From the NCBI GenBank assembly GCA_030697175.1, contig JAUYQR010000011.1, forward strand, positions 186,001 to 250,000: a stretch of DNA of 64,000 nt. Reading direction: 5' to 3'. The notes beneath the pieces are model-generated. The model ran no database searches. It had not been told where the DNA came from and saw only the letters and a program-made list of their open reading frames with translations. The stretch is from Paracoccaceae bacterium (GTDB taxonomy: Bacteria > Pseudomonadota > Alphaproteobacteria > Rhodobacterales > Rhodobacteraceae). This document shows, piece by piece, positions 1 to 9,864 of the stretch. The translations under genes and the position numbers were made by a program. The stretch's first letter is position 1. The number at the start of each line of letters is the position of its first letter.

Positions 1-722
1 CCAAACAGCACCATCAGCGCCACCATCAGCCAGAAACTCTTGGACCAGACCGCCGTCAAGATGATGATGACGTAAAGCGTCGGCACCGATGACCACAACT
101 CGATCACCCGCTGAAAGATCAGGTCCGTCAGCCCGCCGAAATACCCCTGCACCGCCCCCGCCGCGACCCCGATGATCGACGTCAGCGCCGTTACCAGCAG
201 CGCAAAGGTGATCGACAGCCGGAACCCGTAGATCACCCGCGCCAGCACATCGCGGCTGGTGTCATCCGTCCCCAGCAGGTTCTGCTTCGACGGCGGCCCC
301 GGTGCCACGCCCCCGGTATCGACGATGGAGTTGTAGGAATACCGCACCGGCGGCCACAGCATCCACCCGGCGTTCACCGGCTCGCCCAGCGCGGTGCCGT
401 TCTCGGTCGCCTCGGCCAGAATCCCCTCCGGATCATCCCAGCAATCCAGCGATCCCGCCGCCACGATCAGGCACTGCACTTCAATCGTGGAATACTTCGC
501 CTCGGTCCGCAGATCGCCGCCAAACGCCTGCTCTGAATAGAACCGGAACGCCGGCATGTAATAGCCACCGTCGTATTTCACCAGCATCGGCTTGTCGTTG
601 GCGATCAGCTCCGCGCACAGCGACAGCCCATACAGCACAAGGAATATCCACAGCGACCAATACGCCCGCCGATTCGCGGTAAAGTTCCGCCAGCGCCGCT
701 GGTTCAGGGGCGACAATGCCAT
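1..722 (-). CDS. yejE: Peptide ABC transporter permease, YejE-like (partial, left edge)
   Basis: Inner-membrane permease of a YejABEF-type (microcin C/oligopeptide) importer. The C-terminus is cut off by the window edge. The visible ~240 residues start with a short cytoplasmic stretch ([14 protein letters not shown]), one membrane segment, then a large periplasmic loop. After that come the ARVIYGFRLSITFALL segment and later helices typical of the DppC/OppC family, with the long loop seen in YejE. The ATG at 722-720 overlaps the TGA of yejB by one base (TGATG), so translation is probably coupled. A yejF ATPase gene would be expected just outside the window; this is inferred. Confidence 0.88.
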   Translation of the reverse strand, partial: MALSPLNQRRWRNFTANRRAYWSLWIFLVLYGLSLCAELIANDKPMLVKYDGGYYMPAFRFYSEQAFGGDLRTEAKYSTIEVQCLIVAAGSLDCWDDPEGILAEATENGTALGEPVNAGWMLWPPVRYSYNSIVDTGGVAPGPPSKQNLLGTDDTSRDVLARVIYGFRLSITFALLVTALTSIIGVAAGAVQGYFGGLTDLIFQRVIELWSSVPTLYVIIILTAVWSKSFWLMVALMVLF

Positions 723-1876
723 CAGCCGCGCCTTTCGAAATCAATGCGCGGGTCGACCAGCACATACATCAGGTCCGAGATGATCCCCACGATCAACCCG
801 ATCAGCCCGAACGCGAACAGCGTGCCAAAGATCACCGGATAATCCCGCTCCACCGCCGACCGGTAGCCAAGCTGCCCCAGACCATCCAGCGAGAAGATGA
901 ATTCGATGATCAGGCTCGATCCGAAGAACACCCCCAGAAACAGCCCCGGAAAGCCCGCGATCACGATCAGCATCGCGTTGCGGAACACATGGCCGTAAAG
1001 CACACGGGATTCCGACAGCCCCTTGGCCCGCGCGGTCATCACATACTGCTTCTTGATCTCGTCCAGAAAGCTGTTCTTCGTCAGCAACGTCAGCGTCGCA
1101 AATGCCGAAATCAGCTGCGCCGTCACCGGCAGCACGATGTGCCACAGGTAATCGGTGATCTTCTGATACCACGGGAATGTCTCCCACCCGTCGCTGGTCA
1201 GCCCGCGCAGCGGGAACCACTGGAAATAGCTGCCCCCCGCAAACACCACCATCAACAGGATCGCGAACAGAAACCCCGGTATCGCATAGGCCGCGATGAT
1301 GATGCCGCTGGTCCAGGTGTCGAAGCTAGACCCGTCCCGCACCGCCTTGCGAATGCCCAGCGGGATCGAGATCAGATAGGCGATCAGCGTCGACCACAGC
1401 CCCAGCGTGATCGACACCGGCATCTTTTCCAGCACCAGATCAACAACCGAGGTTGACCGGAAGTAGCTCTGCCCGAAATCGAAGGTCAGGTAGTTGCCCA
1501 TCATGATGACGAACCGCTCCGCCGCAGGAATGGCCTCCTTGCGGCACTCCGGCGCATCCAGCGATGGCGTGCCGGTAAAGCCCTCGTCGCAGACAAAGCG
1601 CGCGAAACCGAACTGCACTTCCAGCCGCGCCAGAAACTCGGGCGGCAACCCGCGCGCCCCGACGTAACCGCCCTCGCCGCTGGCCGCTTCCTCCGTGACC
1701 CCCGCATCCGACGTGCCGGTCAGCGCCTCGATCGCATCACCGCCGCCTTCCAGCCGCGCCTGTATCTGCTCGATCGGTCCGCCCGGAACGAACTGCGTCA
1801 GCGCAAAGTTGATCAGCATCACGCCGAACAGCGTGGGGATCACCAGAAGCAATCGCCGAAGGATATAGGCGCCCAA
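722..1876 (-). CDS. yejB: Peptide ABC transporter permease, YejB-like
   Basis: 384-residue permease partnering YejE. It opens with [20 protein letters not shown], the classic first helix of DppB/YejB proteins. A long periplasmic insertion follows (about residues 35-125), then five C-terminal helices with the EAA-like loop near [20 protein letters not shown]. The start codon is TTG (1876-1874). I chose it because the conserved YejB N-terminus begins exactly there and an AGGGAA Shine-Dalgarno-like stretch lies just upstream. It lies 19 bases after yejA and overlaps yejE by one base, so yejA-yejB-yejE form one minus-strand operon. Confidence 0.9.
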   Translation of the reverse strand: MGAYILRRLLLVIPTLFGVMLINFALTQFVPGGPIEQIQARLEGGGDAIEALTGTSDAGVTEEAASGEGGYVGARGLPPEFLARLEVQFGFARFVCDEGFTGTPSLDAPECRKEAIPAAERFVIMMGNYLTFDFGQSYFRSTSVVDLVLEKMPVSITLGLWSTLIAYLISIPLGIRKAVRDGSSFDTWTSGIIIAAYAIPGFLFAILLMVVFAGGSYFQWFPLRGLTSDGWETFPWYQKITDYLWHIVLPVTAQLISAFATLTLLTKNSFLDEIKKQYVMTARAKGLSESRVLYGHVFRNAMLIVIAGFPGLFLGVFFGSSLIIEFIFSLDGLGQLGYRSAVERDYPVIFGTLFAFGLIGLIVGIISDLMYVLVDPRIDFERRG

Positions 1877-1895
1877 GTTCCCTGCCCGTTCTAGA

Positions 1896-3800
1896 TTATT
1901 GCAGCACGCCCTTGGCTTTCAGCGCTTCTGCCTTTTCGGCGTTGTACCACCAGATCGACAGTTCGCCCAGTGCGTAAGGCGGCAGCGTCGCGGGGTGTTC
2001 GTACATGTCGAAATAGGCCACCGTGTTGATCTTCTTGTAATAGCGCGGCACCAGAATGAACTCCGACCGCAGCACCCGGTCCAGCGCCCGGATCACGTCG
2101 GTCAGCTCCTGCCGCGTGGCCGCCGCTTCGGCAAGGTCCAGCATCTTGTCCACCGCCGGGTTGGCATAGCCCATCCGGTTGCGGCTGGAATTGTCCTTGG
2201 AGTTCGACGCCCACGCCTGCTTCAGCACCCCACCCGGCTCCAGCCCTCCGTTCACCACCGTCGTCGGCAGCGCGTCAAAGTCAAAGTTCGGCGGGCTGGC
2301 GCGTTCCTGCAACTGCGGATCGTCGATGATGTCAAAGCTCGCATCCACGCCCAGCGCCCGCAGGTTTTCGACATAGGCGCTCATCACCGGCATCAGGTCG
2401 GTGCGCGAATGGACCATCTCCATCCGCAAGGTCTCGCCCTTGTCGTTGCGCCGGATGCCGTCCTCGCCCGCCACCCAGCCGGCCTCGTCCAACAGCGCCG
2501 AGGCCTTGCGCAGGTTGCGCCGGTCCAGCGCGTTGTCCTCCGACGATACCGGTGCCATCACCGCCTCGTCGGTCAGGATGTTCGGCGGCAACAGCCCCTC
2601 ATCCACCATCGGCTTCAGGATCGCCACTTCCGCCGGAGTAGGCACCCCCGCCGCCGCCATGTCCGAGTTTTCCCAGATCGAATTGATCCGGCTGAACAGG
2701 CCATAGAACAGCGTCTTGTTCGACCATTCAAAGTTGAACGCCAGCCCGATCGCCTCGCGCACGCGCGGGTCCTGGAACTGCGCACGCCGCAGGTTGAAGA
2801 TGAACGCCTGCCCGCCCGCAATATTCCCCGACGGCAGTTCCGCCTTGATCACGTCGCCCGACGCCACCGCTGGAAAGTCATAGGCCGTTGCCCACTGCTT
2901 GGCCGAACTTTCGTTGCGGAACGTGTAGACCCCGCCCTTGAACGCTTCCATCGCGGCATTGTCGTCGCCGAAATACTCGATCCTGATCCGGTCAAAGTTG
3001 TTCTGGCCCACGTTCAGCGGATGCTTTTCGCCCCAGTAATCCTCATCCCGCTGGTAGATCACCTGCTGGCCGGGCTTGAAGCTTTCCAGCACATAAGGCC
3101 CGGTGCCAAGGAACGGCTCAAGGCTCGACTTCTCCAGGTCGCGGTTGTTTTCCTCGTAGTGCTTCTTGGAAAAGATCGTCGTGCTGCCCGCCTGCCCCGG
3201 CATGTCGCGAAACGGCGTGCCGGGGGTGAAGGTGAACTTGATCCGGTAGGGATCAAGGATCTCCACCTTCTCGAACTTGCCGCCCGCTGCGGTGCGGTAT
3301 TCCGGGATGCCCTTTTCCAGAAACAGGGTATGGCTGAACAGCACATCCTCAGCCGTGAACGCCGAGCCGTCCGAGAATGTCACGTCCTTGCGCAGGTTGA
3401 AGATCACCCACGACCGGTCCTCGGGGTATTCCATCGTCTCGCAGAGCAGACAGTAAGCCGCGCTCACATCATCCAGCGTGCCGGACAGGATGGATTCGTA
3501 AAAGATCGACGACAGCGCCGCCGCGTTCCCGGCAATCGCATAGGGGTTGAACGAATCAAAGCTGCCCGGCGACCACTGGCTCATTTCGCCGCCCTTGGGC
3601 GCGTTCGGGTTCACATACGGCAGGTAGGGAAAGTCAGCCGGCAGCGCCAGATCACCAAAGGTCGAAATGCCGTGCGACTTGATCACAGTCTCGGCCCGCG
3701 CCGCCATCGTGGTGGCCACAAACGCCAGCACCACCACGCCCGCGCCCAGCGCAACAGCGCCCCGCCGATCCACCGCTTCCGCCTTCTGCCCTGACCGCAT
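1896..3800 (-). CDS. yejA: Extracellular solute-binding protein, YejA-like
   Basis: Periplasmic family 5 solute-binding protein that would deliver peptides to YejBE. An N-terminal Sec-type signal (charged [13 protein letters not shown], hydrophobic [14 protein letters not shown], cut near AARA-ET) precedes a mature domain of about 600 residues. That domain has the SBP_bac_5 landmarks [10 protein letters not shown] and [21 protein letters not shown] chose the ATG at 3800 because GGGAGG lies seven bases upstream; an ATG at 3836 with a weaker site would add 12 residues. It is the first gene of the operon. I know of YejA as a microcin C/peptide receptor in enterobacteria; the ligand here is unknown. 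Confidence 0.88.
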   Translation of the reverse strand: MRSGQKAEAVDRRGAVALGAGVVVLAFVATTMAARAETVIKSHGISTFGDLALPADFPYLPYVNPNAPKGGEMSQWSPGSFDSFNPYAIAGNAAALSSIFYESILSGTLDDVSAAYCLLCETMEYPEDRSWVIFNLRKDVTFSDGSAFTAEDVLFSHTLFLEKGIPEYRTAAGGKFEKVEILDPYRIKFTFTPGTPFRDMPGQAGSTTIFSKKHYEENNRDLEKSSLEPFLGTGPYVLESFKPGQQVIYQRDEDYWGEKHPLNVGQNNFDRIRIEYFGDDNAAMEAFKGGVYTFRNESSAKQWATAYDFPAVASGDVIKAELPSGNIAGGQAFIFNLRRAQFQDPRVREAIGLAFNFEWSNKTLFYGLFSRINSIWENSDMAAAGVPTPAEVAILKPMVDEGLLPPNILTDEAVMAPVSSEDNALDRRNLRKASALLDEAGWVAGEDGIRRNDKGETLRMEMVHSRTDLMPVMSAYVENLRALGVDASFDIIDDPQLQERASPPNFDFDALPTTVVNGGLEPGGVLKQAWASNSKDNSSRNRMGYANPAVDKMLDLAEAAATRQELTDVIRALDRVLRSEFILVPRYYKKINTVAYFDMYEHPATLPPYALGELSIWWYNAEKAEALKAKGVLQ

Positions 3801-3915
3801 CCGCCACCCTCCCGCCAGACTCGTTGCCATATTCATTTATCCCAAATCACCGCTTGTCGAGCATAGATGCCGCAGTCTGCCGTGCGCAAATGCGTGATCC
3901 CGGTGGTGACGCATG

Positions 3916-3938
3916 AAAAAGCCGCCCGAAAGGGCGGC
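3916..3938 (-). terminator. Rho-independent terminator of the cytochrome c gene
   Basis: Perfect 7-bp stem GCCGCCC/GGGCGGC (3921-3927 with 3932-3938) with a four-base loop. On the minus strand it is followed by a run of five T (3920-3916). It lies 25 bases beyond the stop of the cytochrome c gene, reading leftwards. Confidence 0.85.
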
Positions 3939-3962
3939 TCGATCAACGCGCGGACGCTGATT

Positions 3963-4487
3963 TCACTTCGTGGTGGCCAGAAAGGCGATCAGGTTCGCCC
4001 GGTCTACCGCCTTCGGCAGGCCCGCGAACGACATCTTCGTGCCGGGCATGTAGCCCTTGGGGTCCTCGATGAATGCGTTGATCGCTTCCGGCGTCCACGG
4101 CTCGCCCGCCAGCGCGAGGTTGGCCTCCGAATAGGAATAGCCCGCCGCCGCCGCGTGCATGCGGCCGACGATCCCGTTCAGGTGCGGCCCGACGCCATCG
4201 CTGCCGTCCAGCTTGTGGCACGATCCGCATTTCTTGAACACCGCCTCGCCCGCCGCCGCGTCAGCCGAGGCCAGCAGCGTCGCAAAATCCGGGCCTTCCT
4301 CGGCCGCTGCCGCAGGCTCTTCCGATCCGGTCTCGATCACATAGGCCTGTGCGACCTCTTCGCCGTAGCCCTCGCCATGTCCGCCAACGGTGTAAAGCGA
4401 TGTCGCTGCCCATCCCGCAAGCAGGAACACCAGCAACGAGCCGCACACCGCGCCCACAGCCTTGGTCATCGTCATTGTATCGAACAT
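3963..4487 (-). CDS. Membrane-anchored c-type cytochrome (cyt c552/cyt cy type)
   Basis: 174-residue electron carrier. One uncleaved N-terminal helix ([19 protein letters not shown]) is followed by an Ala/Glu-rich flexible linker (about residues 45-70). A class I cytochrome c domain comes next, with the haem motif CGSCH near residue 87 and a probable Met ligand in [10 protein letters not shown]. This layout matches the tethered cytochromes (CycM/CycY) that carry electrons from bc1 to terminal oxidase or reaction centre in Rhodobacterales. The start MFDTM at 4487 has GAGGT eight bases upstream; an ATG at 4493 is the alternative. It is a single gene with its own terminator. Confidence 0.9.
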   Translation of the reverse strand: MFDTMTMTKAVGAVCGSLLVFLLAGWAATSLYTVGGHGEGYGEEVAQAYVIETGSEEPAAAAEEGPDFATLLASADAAAGEAVFKKCGSCHKLDGSDGVGPHLNGIVGRMHAAAAGYSYSEANLALAGEPWTPEAINAFIEDPKGYMPGTKMSFAGLPKAVDRANLIAFLATTK

Positions 4488-4607
4488 GCGCATCTACCTC
4501 GGGTCTTGTTCCGCGCGGTATCTACCCGCTTCCCCCGGGTAGTTTCAAGGTGTAGACGCGCGACCAAACGCCCCTATTCACCGCTTTCGGGCAGGAGAGT
4601 CGCAGTT

Positions 4608-5441
4608 ATGACCGGTCGCATCGCCTTTCAGGGGGAACTTGGCGCCTATTCGCACCAGGCCTGCCAGCAGTCGCGCCCCGAAATGGAGGCGGTTCCATCG
4701 ACCACATTCGAGGATGTCGTCGACAAGGTCGCGCGCGGCGAGGTCGATCTGGGCATGCTCGCGGTGGAAAATTCCACCTACGGGCGGGTGGCCGATGTCC
4801 ACTCGCTCCTGCCGAAATCCGGCCTCCACATCGTGGGCGAGGCCTTCGTGCGCGTGCACGTCAACCTCCTTGGCGTCCCCGGCGCGAAACTGCACGACAT
4901 CACCGAAGCGCATGGCCACGTCGTCATCCTGCCGCAATGCGCGGGTTTCCTGCGCGCCCACAACATCAGGGGCAAGGTCAGTTCCGACAACGCCCGCGCC
5001 GCCCGCGAGGTGGCCGAGGCCGGCGACAAGACGAAGGCAGCCCTCGCCTCCGAACTCGCCGCGCAGATCTACGGCCTCGACATCATCGCCGCGCAGATCG
5101 AAGATCACGCCAACAACACCACCCGCTTCCTCGTGATGTCGCGCACCCCCGACCATTCGCGGCGCGGCGCGGGCAAGATGATCACCACCTTCACCTTCCG
5201 CGTCCGCAACATCCCCGCCGCGCTCTACAAGGCGATGGGCGGCTTCGCCACCAACGGCGTCAACATGACAAAGCTGGAAAGCTACATGGTCGGCGGCTCG
5301 TTCACCGCCACCGAATTCTACGCCGACATCGAAGGCCACCCCGAGGATCCGAACGTCGCCCTCGCGCTGGAAGAACTGCGCTACTTCACCTCGCAGTCCA
5401 ACATCCTCGGCGTCTACCCCGCCGACCGCGAGCGCGGCTAG
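4608..5441 (+). CDS. pheA: Prephenate dehydratase
   Basis: 277-residue monofunctional prephenate dehydratase, converting prephenate to phenylpyruvate in phenylalanine synthesis. The N-terminal PDT domain (residues 1-180) starts RIAFQGELGAYSH and contains AVENSTYGRV and the TTRF motif (NNTTRFLVM) needed for catalysis. A C-terminal ACT domain (about 195-275) carries the ESYMVGGSF Phe-binding loop, so feedback inhibition by phenylalanine is expected. AGGAG at 4593-4597 precedes the ATG by ten bases. The stop overlaps the convergent SRPBCC gene by four bases. No chorismate mutase domain is fused. Confidence 0.95.
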   Translation: MTGRIAFQGELGAYSHQACQQSRPEMEAVPSTTFEDVVDKVARGEVDLGMLAVENSTYGRVADVHSLLPKSGLHIVGEAFVRVHVNLLGVPGAKLHDITEAHGHVVILPQCAGFLRAHNIRGKVSSDNARAAREVAEAGDKTKAALASELAAQIYGLDIIAAQIEDHANNTTRFLVMSRTPDHSRRGAGKMITTFTFRVRNIPAALYKAMGGFATNGVNMTKLESYMVGGSFTATEFYADIEGHPEDPNVALALEELRYFTSQSNILGVYPADRERG

Positions 5442-5920
5442 CCCTTCGCCCCGGCAAGCTGGCTGCGCTGATAGCGGTCCGTCAGCGCCGCGCCCAACTG
5501 CGCCACGCGGCCCTCGAACCGCCGGTCGACCCGCGCCTTCGACAGCCTCAGCGTGCTGATGAACACCCGCGCCGCCAGCGTCTTCGGCTTTACATCCAGC
5601 ACCACCCGCACCCGCGTCCGGCGCGGCGACAACGGCGTCACCTCAAGCTGCGATGCCCCCTCGATCGACGGGCTGTCAATCACGAACGCCGCCACTTCGC
5701 CCGGCACCAGCCGCGCCACCTTGACCAGCACGTTGCGCGCCTTGCCCCGGAAGGCAAACCGCACCCGCCACCCCGCCCCCACAGCATCCGCCTTGGCACC
5801 GCTGCGCGACACCTCCGCCCCCCGCCGCGTCGCGGCCTCCTCCCAGGCGTTGAAATCGGTGATATAGCGGTAGACCTCGGCCAACGGCACTTCGATATCG
5901 GTTTTCGCCGTCAGTCGCAT
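5438..5920 (-). CDS. SRPBCC family protein
   Basis: 160-residue protein with the START/SRPBCC pattern. The N-terminal strand (RLTAKTDIEVPLAEVYRYI) has the V-P-x-x-x-V-Y-x-x-I signature, central antiparallel strands follow, and a long C-terminal helix ends it (DRRFEGRVAQLGAALTD). Such proteins bind hydrophobic ligands in a helix-grip cavity; the ligand cannot be read from sequence. There is no signal peptide, so it is cytoplasmic. It lies 43 bases downstream of nudC on the same strand and may be co-transcribed with it. Its end overlaps the pheA stop by four bases. Confidence 0.72.
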   Translation of the reverse strand: MRLTAKTDIEVPLAEVYRYITDFNAWEEAATRRGAEVSRSGAKADAVGAGWRVRFAFRGKARNVLVKVARLVPGEVAAFVIDSPSIEGASQLEVTPLSPRRTRVRVVLDVKPKTLAARVFISTLRLSKARVDRRFEGRVAQLGAALTDRYQRSQLAGAKG

Positions 5921-5963
5921 CCACCGTCCCCTTCACACCCACCAAAGCCCGCCAACCTTGCGG

Positions 5964-6914
5964 TCAGTCAAGCCGGTCGGCAAGCCAGTTTTCCAGAATG
6001 AAATGCGCGATCGCCCCCCGCCGCGCCGCCTTGATCACCGGATGCAAGCCCGCCATCACCGCCACCATCTCTTCCCGGCTGACCCACAGCGCATGCTCCA
6101 GCTCCTGCGGATCAACCGTGATCGTCCCGCTCAACGCCTCCGCCCGCGCCCCGATCATCAGCGACGCCGGAAACGGCCACGGCTGCGACGCCAGATACCC
6201 CACCGCGCCACAGACGATCCCCGTCTCCTCGAACACTTCGCGCCGCACCGCCGCCTCCAGCGTCTCCCCGGGCTCCACGAACCCTGCCAGCAGCGAATAC
6301 ATCCCCTCAGGCCAGGCCGGACTGCGGCCCAGCAGCACCGAATTGCCCCGCGTCACCAGCATGATCACCACCGGGTCGGTGCGCGGAAAGTGATGCGCTC
6401 CGCAGGCCGGACAATCGCGCTGCCAGCCGCCCTGCGCCGGCTCCGAACCCGCCCCGCAAGCCGCGCAGAACGAATGGCTCCGGTGCCAGTGCAAGACCGC
6501 CTTCGCGGTCGCCACCAGTTCGGCATCCCGCGCCGAAAGCTCGGTCATCACCCCGCGCAACTCGGCAAAACCGAACGCCTCGCCCAGTGCGGGGTGGCGC
6601 TGCTCCGACGGGTCAAAGAACCCCGCCTCCACCGCCTCGGCCCCCGCTTCGGGCGACCAGTCCGAAATATCCGCCGCAAACCGCGCCACACCGTCGTCGA
6701 CGCCCAGAAAAACCATCGTCCCGGCATGCGCCAGCACCGGATGCCCCGGCGGCACCCACCCCGCAGCGCTCCCCGTGATCAACGGCTTGCCGCGCCACAC
6801 CGGCAGCACGCGGCCCCGCTCCAGCGCCGCCGCCAGAGCCTCCGGGTCACGCCTGAGCTCCGCCGCCCGGTTCAACCCCGATCCGCCGAAAGTCACGCGC
6901 TCCGCAATCCGCAT
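5964..6914 (-). CDS. nudC: NAD(+) diphosphatase / NAD-RNA decapping hydrolase
   Basis: 316-residue Nudix hydrolase that cleaves NAD(H) to NMN(H) and AMP, and in characterised homologues removes NAD caps from RNA. Domains seen: an N-terminal NUDIX-like region, a Zn ribbon (CAACG ... CPACG, about residues 150-180), and the Nudix box GFVEPGETLEAAVRREVFEE near residue 225. The NudC signature SQPWPFPAS lies just after it. The ATG at 6914 is preferred; a TTG at 6932 would add six residues. It reads divergently from the CpdB-like gene, with a 326-bp gap. Confidence 0.93.
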   Translation of the reverse strand: MRIAERVTFGGSGLNRAAELRRDPEALAAALERGRVLPVWRGKPLITGSAAGWVPPGHPVLAHAGTMVFLGVDDGVARFAADISDWSPEAGAEAVEAGFFDPSEQRHPALGEAFGFAELRGVMTELSARDAELVATAKAVLHWHRSHSFCAACGAGSEPAQGGWQRDCPACGAHHFPRTDPVVIMLVTRGNSVLLGRSPAWPEGMYSLLAGFVEPGETLEAAVRREVFEETGIVCGAVGYLASQPWPFPASLMIGARAEALSGTITVDPQELEHALWVSREEMVAVMAGLHPVIKAARRGAIAHFILENWLADRLD

Positions 6915-7240
6915 CCGTCCGCCCCCCTGCAAGCCTGCCTAGGTCGCACGCAATCACCCACAAATGCAAACCCCCTCCACCCGCCGCGGCCTTGCTCTTT
7001 TTCCAAATACTCCACGGGAGGTCCGGAGGGTGTGAAACCCTCCGGCGGCCAGCCCCGCGCGGGCCGCTCCGGATCGTATGGTGCCGCTGCCCCATCACCC
7101 GTTTTCACAACCTTGCCGAGAATTCTTCAATTTGCCCCAAGGTGGACACAAATTTTACGGGTTTGCCCGCCATACCTGCCTCAGAGGGTGGTCCTGTTAA
7201 CGAGTTTCCTTAGCTTCCCCATTGGTGTTTCTTGCCCCGA
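6915..7240. other. Divergent intergenic region nudC / cpdB
   Basis: 326-bp gap between two divergent starts. Its left half holds a hairpin-plus-tail repeat (6989-7050). Its right half (about 7090-7215) is noticeably A/T-richer than the neighbours and probably carries the promoters, but I cannot pick convincing -35/-10 boxes. No convincing gene is present. Confidence 0.6.
6989..7050 (-). repeat. Hairpin + GAGTATTT intergenic repeat, copy a
   Basis: Read on the minus strand: a stem CCGGAGGG / CCCTCCGG around the loop TTTCACA, then ACCTCCCGTG and the tail GAGTATTTGGAAAAAGAGC. It belongs to a five-copy family in this window (also at 26715, 33904, 42870 and 45430). The stem bases differ from copies c and d but stay paired. 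Confidence 0.75.
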
Positions 7241-9163
7241 GTGACCGCCTCCTTAACGACTGGCCCCCTACCCCTTTCCGGGGGGCCGGTCACCCTGCCC
7301 GCGCCCCACGCGGCGGCGCAGATCAACCTGCGCCTGATCGCCACCACCGATCTGCATGCCTGCCTGACCGGCCAGGATTTCCACGCCAACAGCGCCGCTT
7401 CGGGCTTCGGTCTCTACCGCATCGCACGCCAGATCGCGGCGGCCCGGGCCGAGGTGGCAAACGCTCTGCTCTTCGACAACGGCGATTTCCTGCAAGGCAC
7501 GGCGCTTGCCGATTACGCCGCAACCGCGCGCCGCCGTGGCCGCCCGCATCCCGTCGTCACCGCCTTCAACGCCCTGCGCTACGACGCGATCACCCTCGGC
7601 AATCACGAATTCAACTACGGCCTGCCCTTCCTGCGCGCTTCGCTGGCCAGTGCCCGGTTTCCGGTGGTGTCGGCCAACATTGCCACCCGGCTCGGCAAGA
7701 GCCCGGCGCGCGACACCACCCTCGTGCCGCCCTTCACCGTCCTCACCCGCAGCGTGACCGATACCGAAGGCCGCACCCACCGCCTGCGCATCGGCGTGAT
7801 CGGCTTCGCCCCCCCGCAGATCGAGGTCTGGGATCGCGACCACCTCGCCAGCCACATCCGGGTGCGCGACATCCTCGCCTCGGCCCGCGCCTGGCTGCCC
7901 CGGCTCAAGGCGCGCGGCGTCGATCTGATCGTGGCGCTGGCCCATTCCGGCATCGGTCCCGTCGATGTGCCCTTTGGCGCCGAAAATGCCGCCACCGCCC
8001 TCGCCGCGATGCCCGAGATCGACGCCGTCATCGCCGGCCACAGCCACCTCGCCTTTCCCGGCCCCCAGATCGCCGCCACCCCCGACATCGACCCGCTGAA
8101 CGGCACGCTCTGCGGCAAGCCCGCCGTGATGCCGGGCCACTCCGGCAGCCATATCGGCCTGATCGACCTGACCCTGACGCCAGCACGCTGTGGCCCGTCC
8201 CGCTGGCTGGTGCGCAGCGCCGCCGCCCGGCTTGAACCGGCCACCGCCAGCGACGGCCGCGCCACCACCGATTTCGGCCGCGCCCTCGCCCCCGATCACC
8301 GCGCCGCGCTTGCCTGGTCGCGCCGCGTGATCGGCGCGGCGGCGGTGCCGCTGCACACCCACTTCGCCACCCTCGCCCCCAGCGCCGCGATGACCCTGAT
8401 CGCCGAGGCAAAGGCTGCTTACGTCCGCCGCGCGCTCGCCGGCACCGAATGGGCCGGCCTGCCGATCCTCGCCGGGGCCGCACCGTTCCGCGCCGGTGGC
8501 CGGGGTGGCGCGCACAACTTCACCAACATTCCCGCCGGCCCGCTGCGAATGCGCAGCATCTCCGACCTCTACCTGTTCCCCAACAAGCTGGTCACGCTCC
8601 TGATGACCGGGGCCGAAATGTCGGACTGGCTCGAACAATCCGCCGCGCTCTTTCGCCGCATCGTGCCCGGCGCGGTGGACGCGCCCTTGCAGGACTGCAC
8701 GGTTCCCGGCTTCACCTTCGAGACCGTCACCGGCCTCGGCTTCGCGATCGACCTCAGCCAGCCCGCCCGCTTCGATGCCCAGGGCGCGCTGGCAAATCCG
8801 TCGGCACACCGCATCGTCGGGCTCAGCCGCGAGGGCCGCCTGATCCGCCCCGACGACCGCTTCCTTCTCGTCACCAACAACCACCGCGCCGCCGCCCAGG
8901 CCCCGGTCGGCGCCGTATCCCCGCGCTGCGTTCTGGCCGACGGGATCAGCGTGCAGACCGTGCTTTGCGACCATATCCGCGCCGCCGGTCGCGTCGGCGC
9001 GCCGCCCGGACACAGTTGGCGCTTCCTGCCGATGCCCGGCACCACCGTCACCGTGACCGCAGGCCACGGCTCCGCCGCGCACCTCGCCGACATCGCCGCC
9101 TATCGCCCGCAACCGCTCGGACCCTGCGCCAACGGCTTCTCCCACTACCGGCTGCACCTCTGA
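7241..9163 (+). CDS. cpdB: 2',3'-cyclic-nucleotide 2'-phosphodiesterase / 5'-nucleotidase family protein
   Basis: 640-residue two-domain nucleotidase. The N-terminal calcineurin-like metallophosphoesterase has all five motif blocks: TTDLHACL, FDNGDFLQG, GNHEFNYG, ALAHSG and AGHSHLAF. The C-terminal 5'-nucleotidase domain (about residues 350-560) includes the TNIPAGPLRMR and YLFPNKL blocks. The family usually acts in the periplasm, yet no signal peptide is visible and the frame is closed by a stop at 7211. The start is uncertain: GTG 7241 is used here and TTG 7232 is the alternative. A HAD phosphatase follows after 35 bp, so a nucleotide/phosphate salvage pair is plausible. Confidence 0.85.
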   Translation: MTASLTTGPLPLSGGPVTLPAPHAAAQINLRLIATTDLHACLTGQDFHANSAASGFGLYRIARQIAAARAEVANALLFDNGDFLQGTALADYAATARRRGRPHPVVTAFNALRYDAITLGNHEFNYGLPFLRASLASARFPVVSANIATRLGKSPARDTTLVPPFTVLTRSVTDTEGRTHRLRIGVIGFAPPQIEVWDRDHLASHIRVRDILASARAWLPRLKARGVDLIVALAHSGIGPVDVPFGAENAATALAAMPEIDAVIAGHSHLAFPGPQIAATPDIDPLNGTLCGKPAVMPGHSGSHIGLIDLTLTPARCGPSRWLVRSAAARLEPATASDGRATTDFGRALAPDHRAALAWSRRVIGAAAVPLHTHFATLAPSAAMTLIAEAKAAYVRRALAGTEWAGLPILAGAAPFRAGGRGGAHNFTNIPAGPLRMRSISDLYLFPNKLVTLLMTGAEMSDWLEQSAALFRRIVPGAVDAPLQDCTVPGFTFETVTGLGFAIDLSQPARFDAQGALANPSAHRIVGLSREGRLIRPDDRFLLVTNNHRAAAQAPVGAVSPRCVLADGISVQTVLCDHIRAAGRVGAPPGHSWRFLPMPGTTVTVTAGHGSAAHLADIAAYRPQPLGPCANGFSHYRLHL

Positions 9164-9198
9164 TCGGCTATAGCCGCCGCATCTGGCCGGAGCCCTGC

Positions 9199-9831
9199 AT
9201 GTACGACGCCCTTCTGTTCGATCTCGACGGCACCCTGGTCGACACCGAAACCATCGCCCTCGCCACCGGCCTCGCTGCCTTCCTCGCGCATGGCCACGAC
9301 GTCGGCGAGGCGTTCATGCACGGCCTCGTCGGCAAGGATGAACCCACCGCCGCCGGCCTGATCCGTGCCGCCCTTCCCGGCGTGGACCTTTCCGCCGTCA
9401 ACCGGCACTGGCGCACGGGCTTCAATGCCGGTGTCGACGCCGGCCTCGCCCTCAAACCCGGTGCCGCCGAACTTCTCGCCGCCACCCGCCTGCCCCTCGC
9501 CATCGTCACCTCCACCGGCCGCCACGGCGCGCACCGCAAACTGGGCATCGCCGGCATCGCCGACGCCTTCACCCATATCGTCACCCTCGACGACGTCACC
9601 GCCCCGAAACCGGCCCCCGACTCCTACCTCCTCGCCGCCTCTCTCCTCGGCCTCGATCCCTCGCGCTGCCTCGTCTTCGAAGACAGCGAAACCGGCGCCG
9701 AGGCCGCCCACCGCGCCGGCTGCATCGTCGTGCAAGTCCCCGACGTGGTGCCAAGCCAGGGCCGCTGGGCGCACCACCTCGCCCCGGACCTCTTGACCGG
9801 CGCCCGCATGGCCGGCCTGCTCAAGGCTTGA
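9199..9831 (+). CDS. HAD family hydrolase (phosphoglycolate phosphatase-like)
   Basis: 210-residue HAD-IA phosphatase. Motif I is FDLDGTLVDTE (nucleophile and acid Asp at about residues 8 and 10), motif II VTSTG, motif III lysine in APKPAPDSYL, motif IV VFEDSETGAEAA. The helical cap between motifs I and II is of the small-substrate type seen in beta-phosphoglucomutase/phosphoglycolate phosphatase relatives. The exact substrate is unknown. It follows the CpdB-like gene by 35 bp on the same strand, which suggests a shared transcript. Confidence 0.87.
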   Translation: MYDALLFDLDGTLVDTETIALATGLAAFLAHGHDVGEAFMHGLVGKDEPTAAGLIRAALPGVDLSAVNRHWRTGFNAGVDAGLALKPGAAELLAATRLPLAIVTSTGRHGAHRKLGIAGIADAFTHIVTLDDVTAPKPAPDSYLLAASLLGLDPSRCLVFEDSETGAEAAHRAGCIVVQVPDVVPSQGRWAHHLAPDLLTGARMAGLLKA

Positions 9832-9864
9832 CACCACTCCCGGTGGGGGCCAATACTTCACCAC

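Noticed and set aside
1899-3794. 631-residue plus-strand frame opposite yejA
   Set aside because: Arg/His-rich antisense shadow caused by third-position GC bias. The yejA product has a signal peptide and SBP_bac_5 motifs.
7268-9157. 629-residue minus-strand frame opposite the CpdB-like gene
   Set aside because: Gly/Ala-rich mirror of a clear metallophosphoesterase with all five metal motifs on the plus strand.
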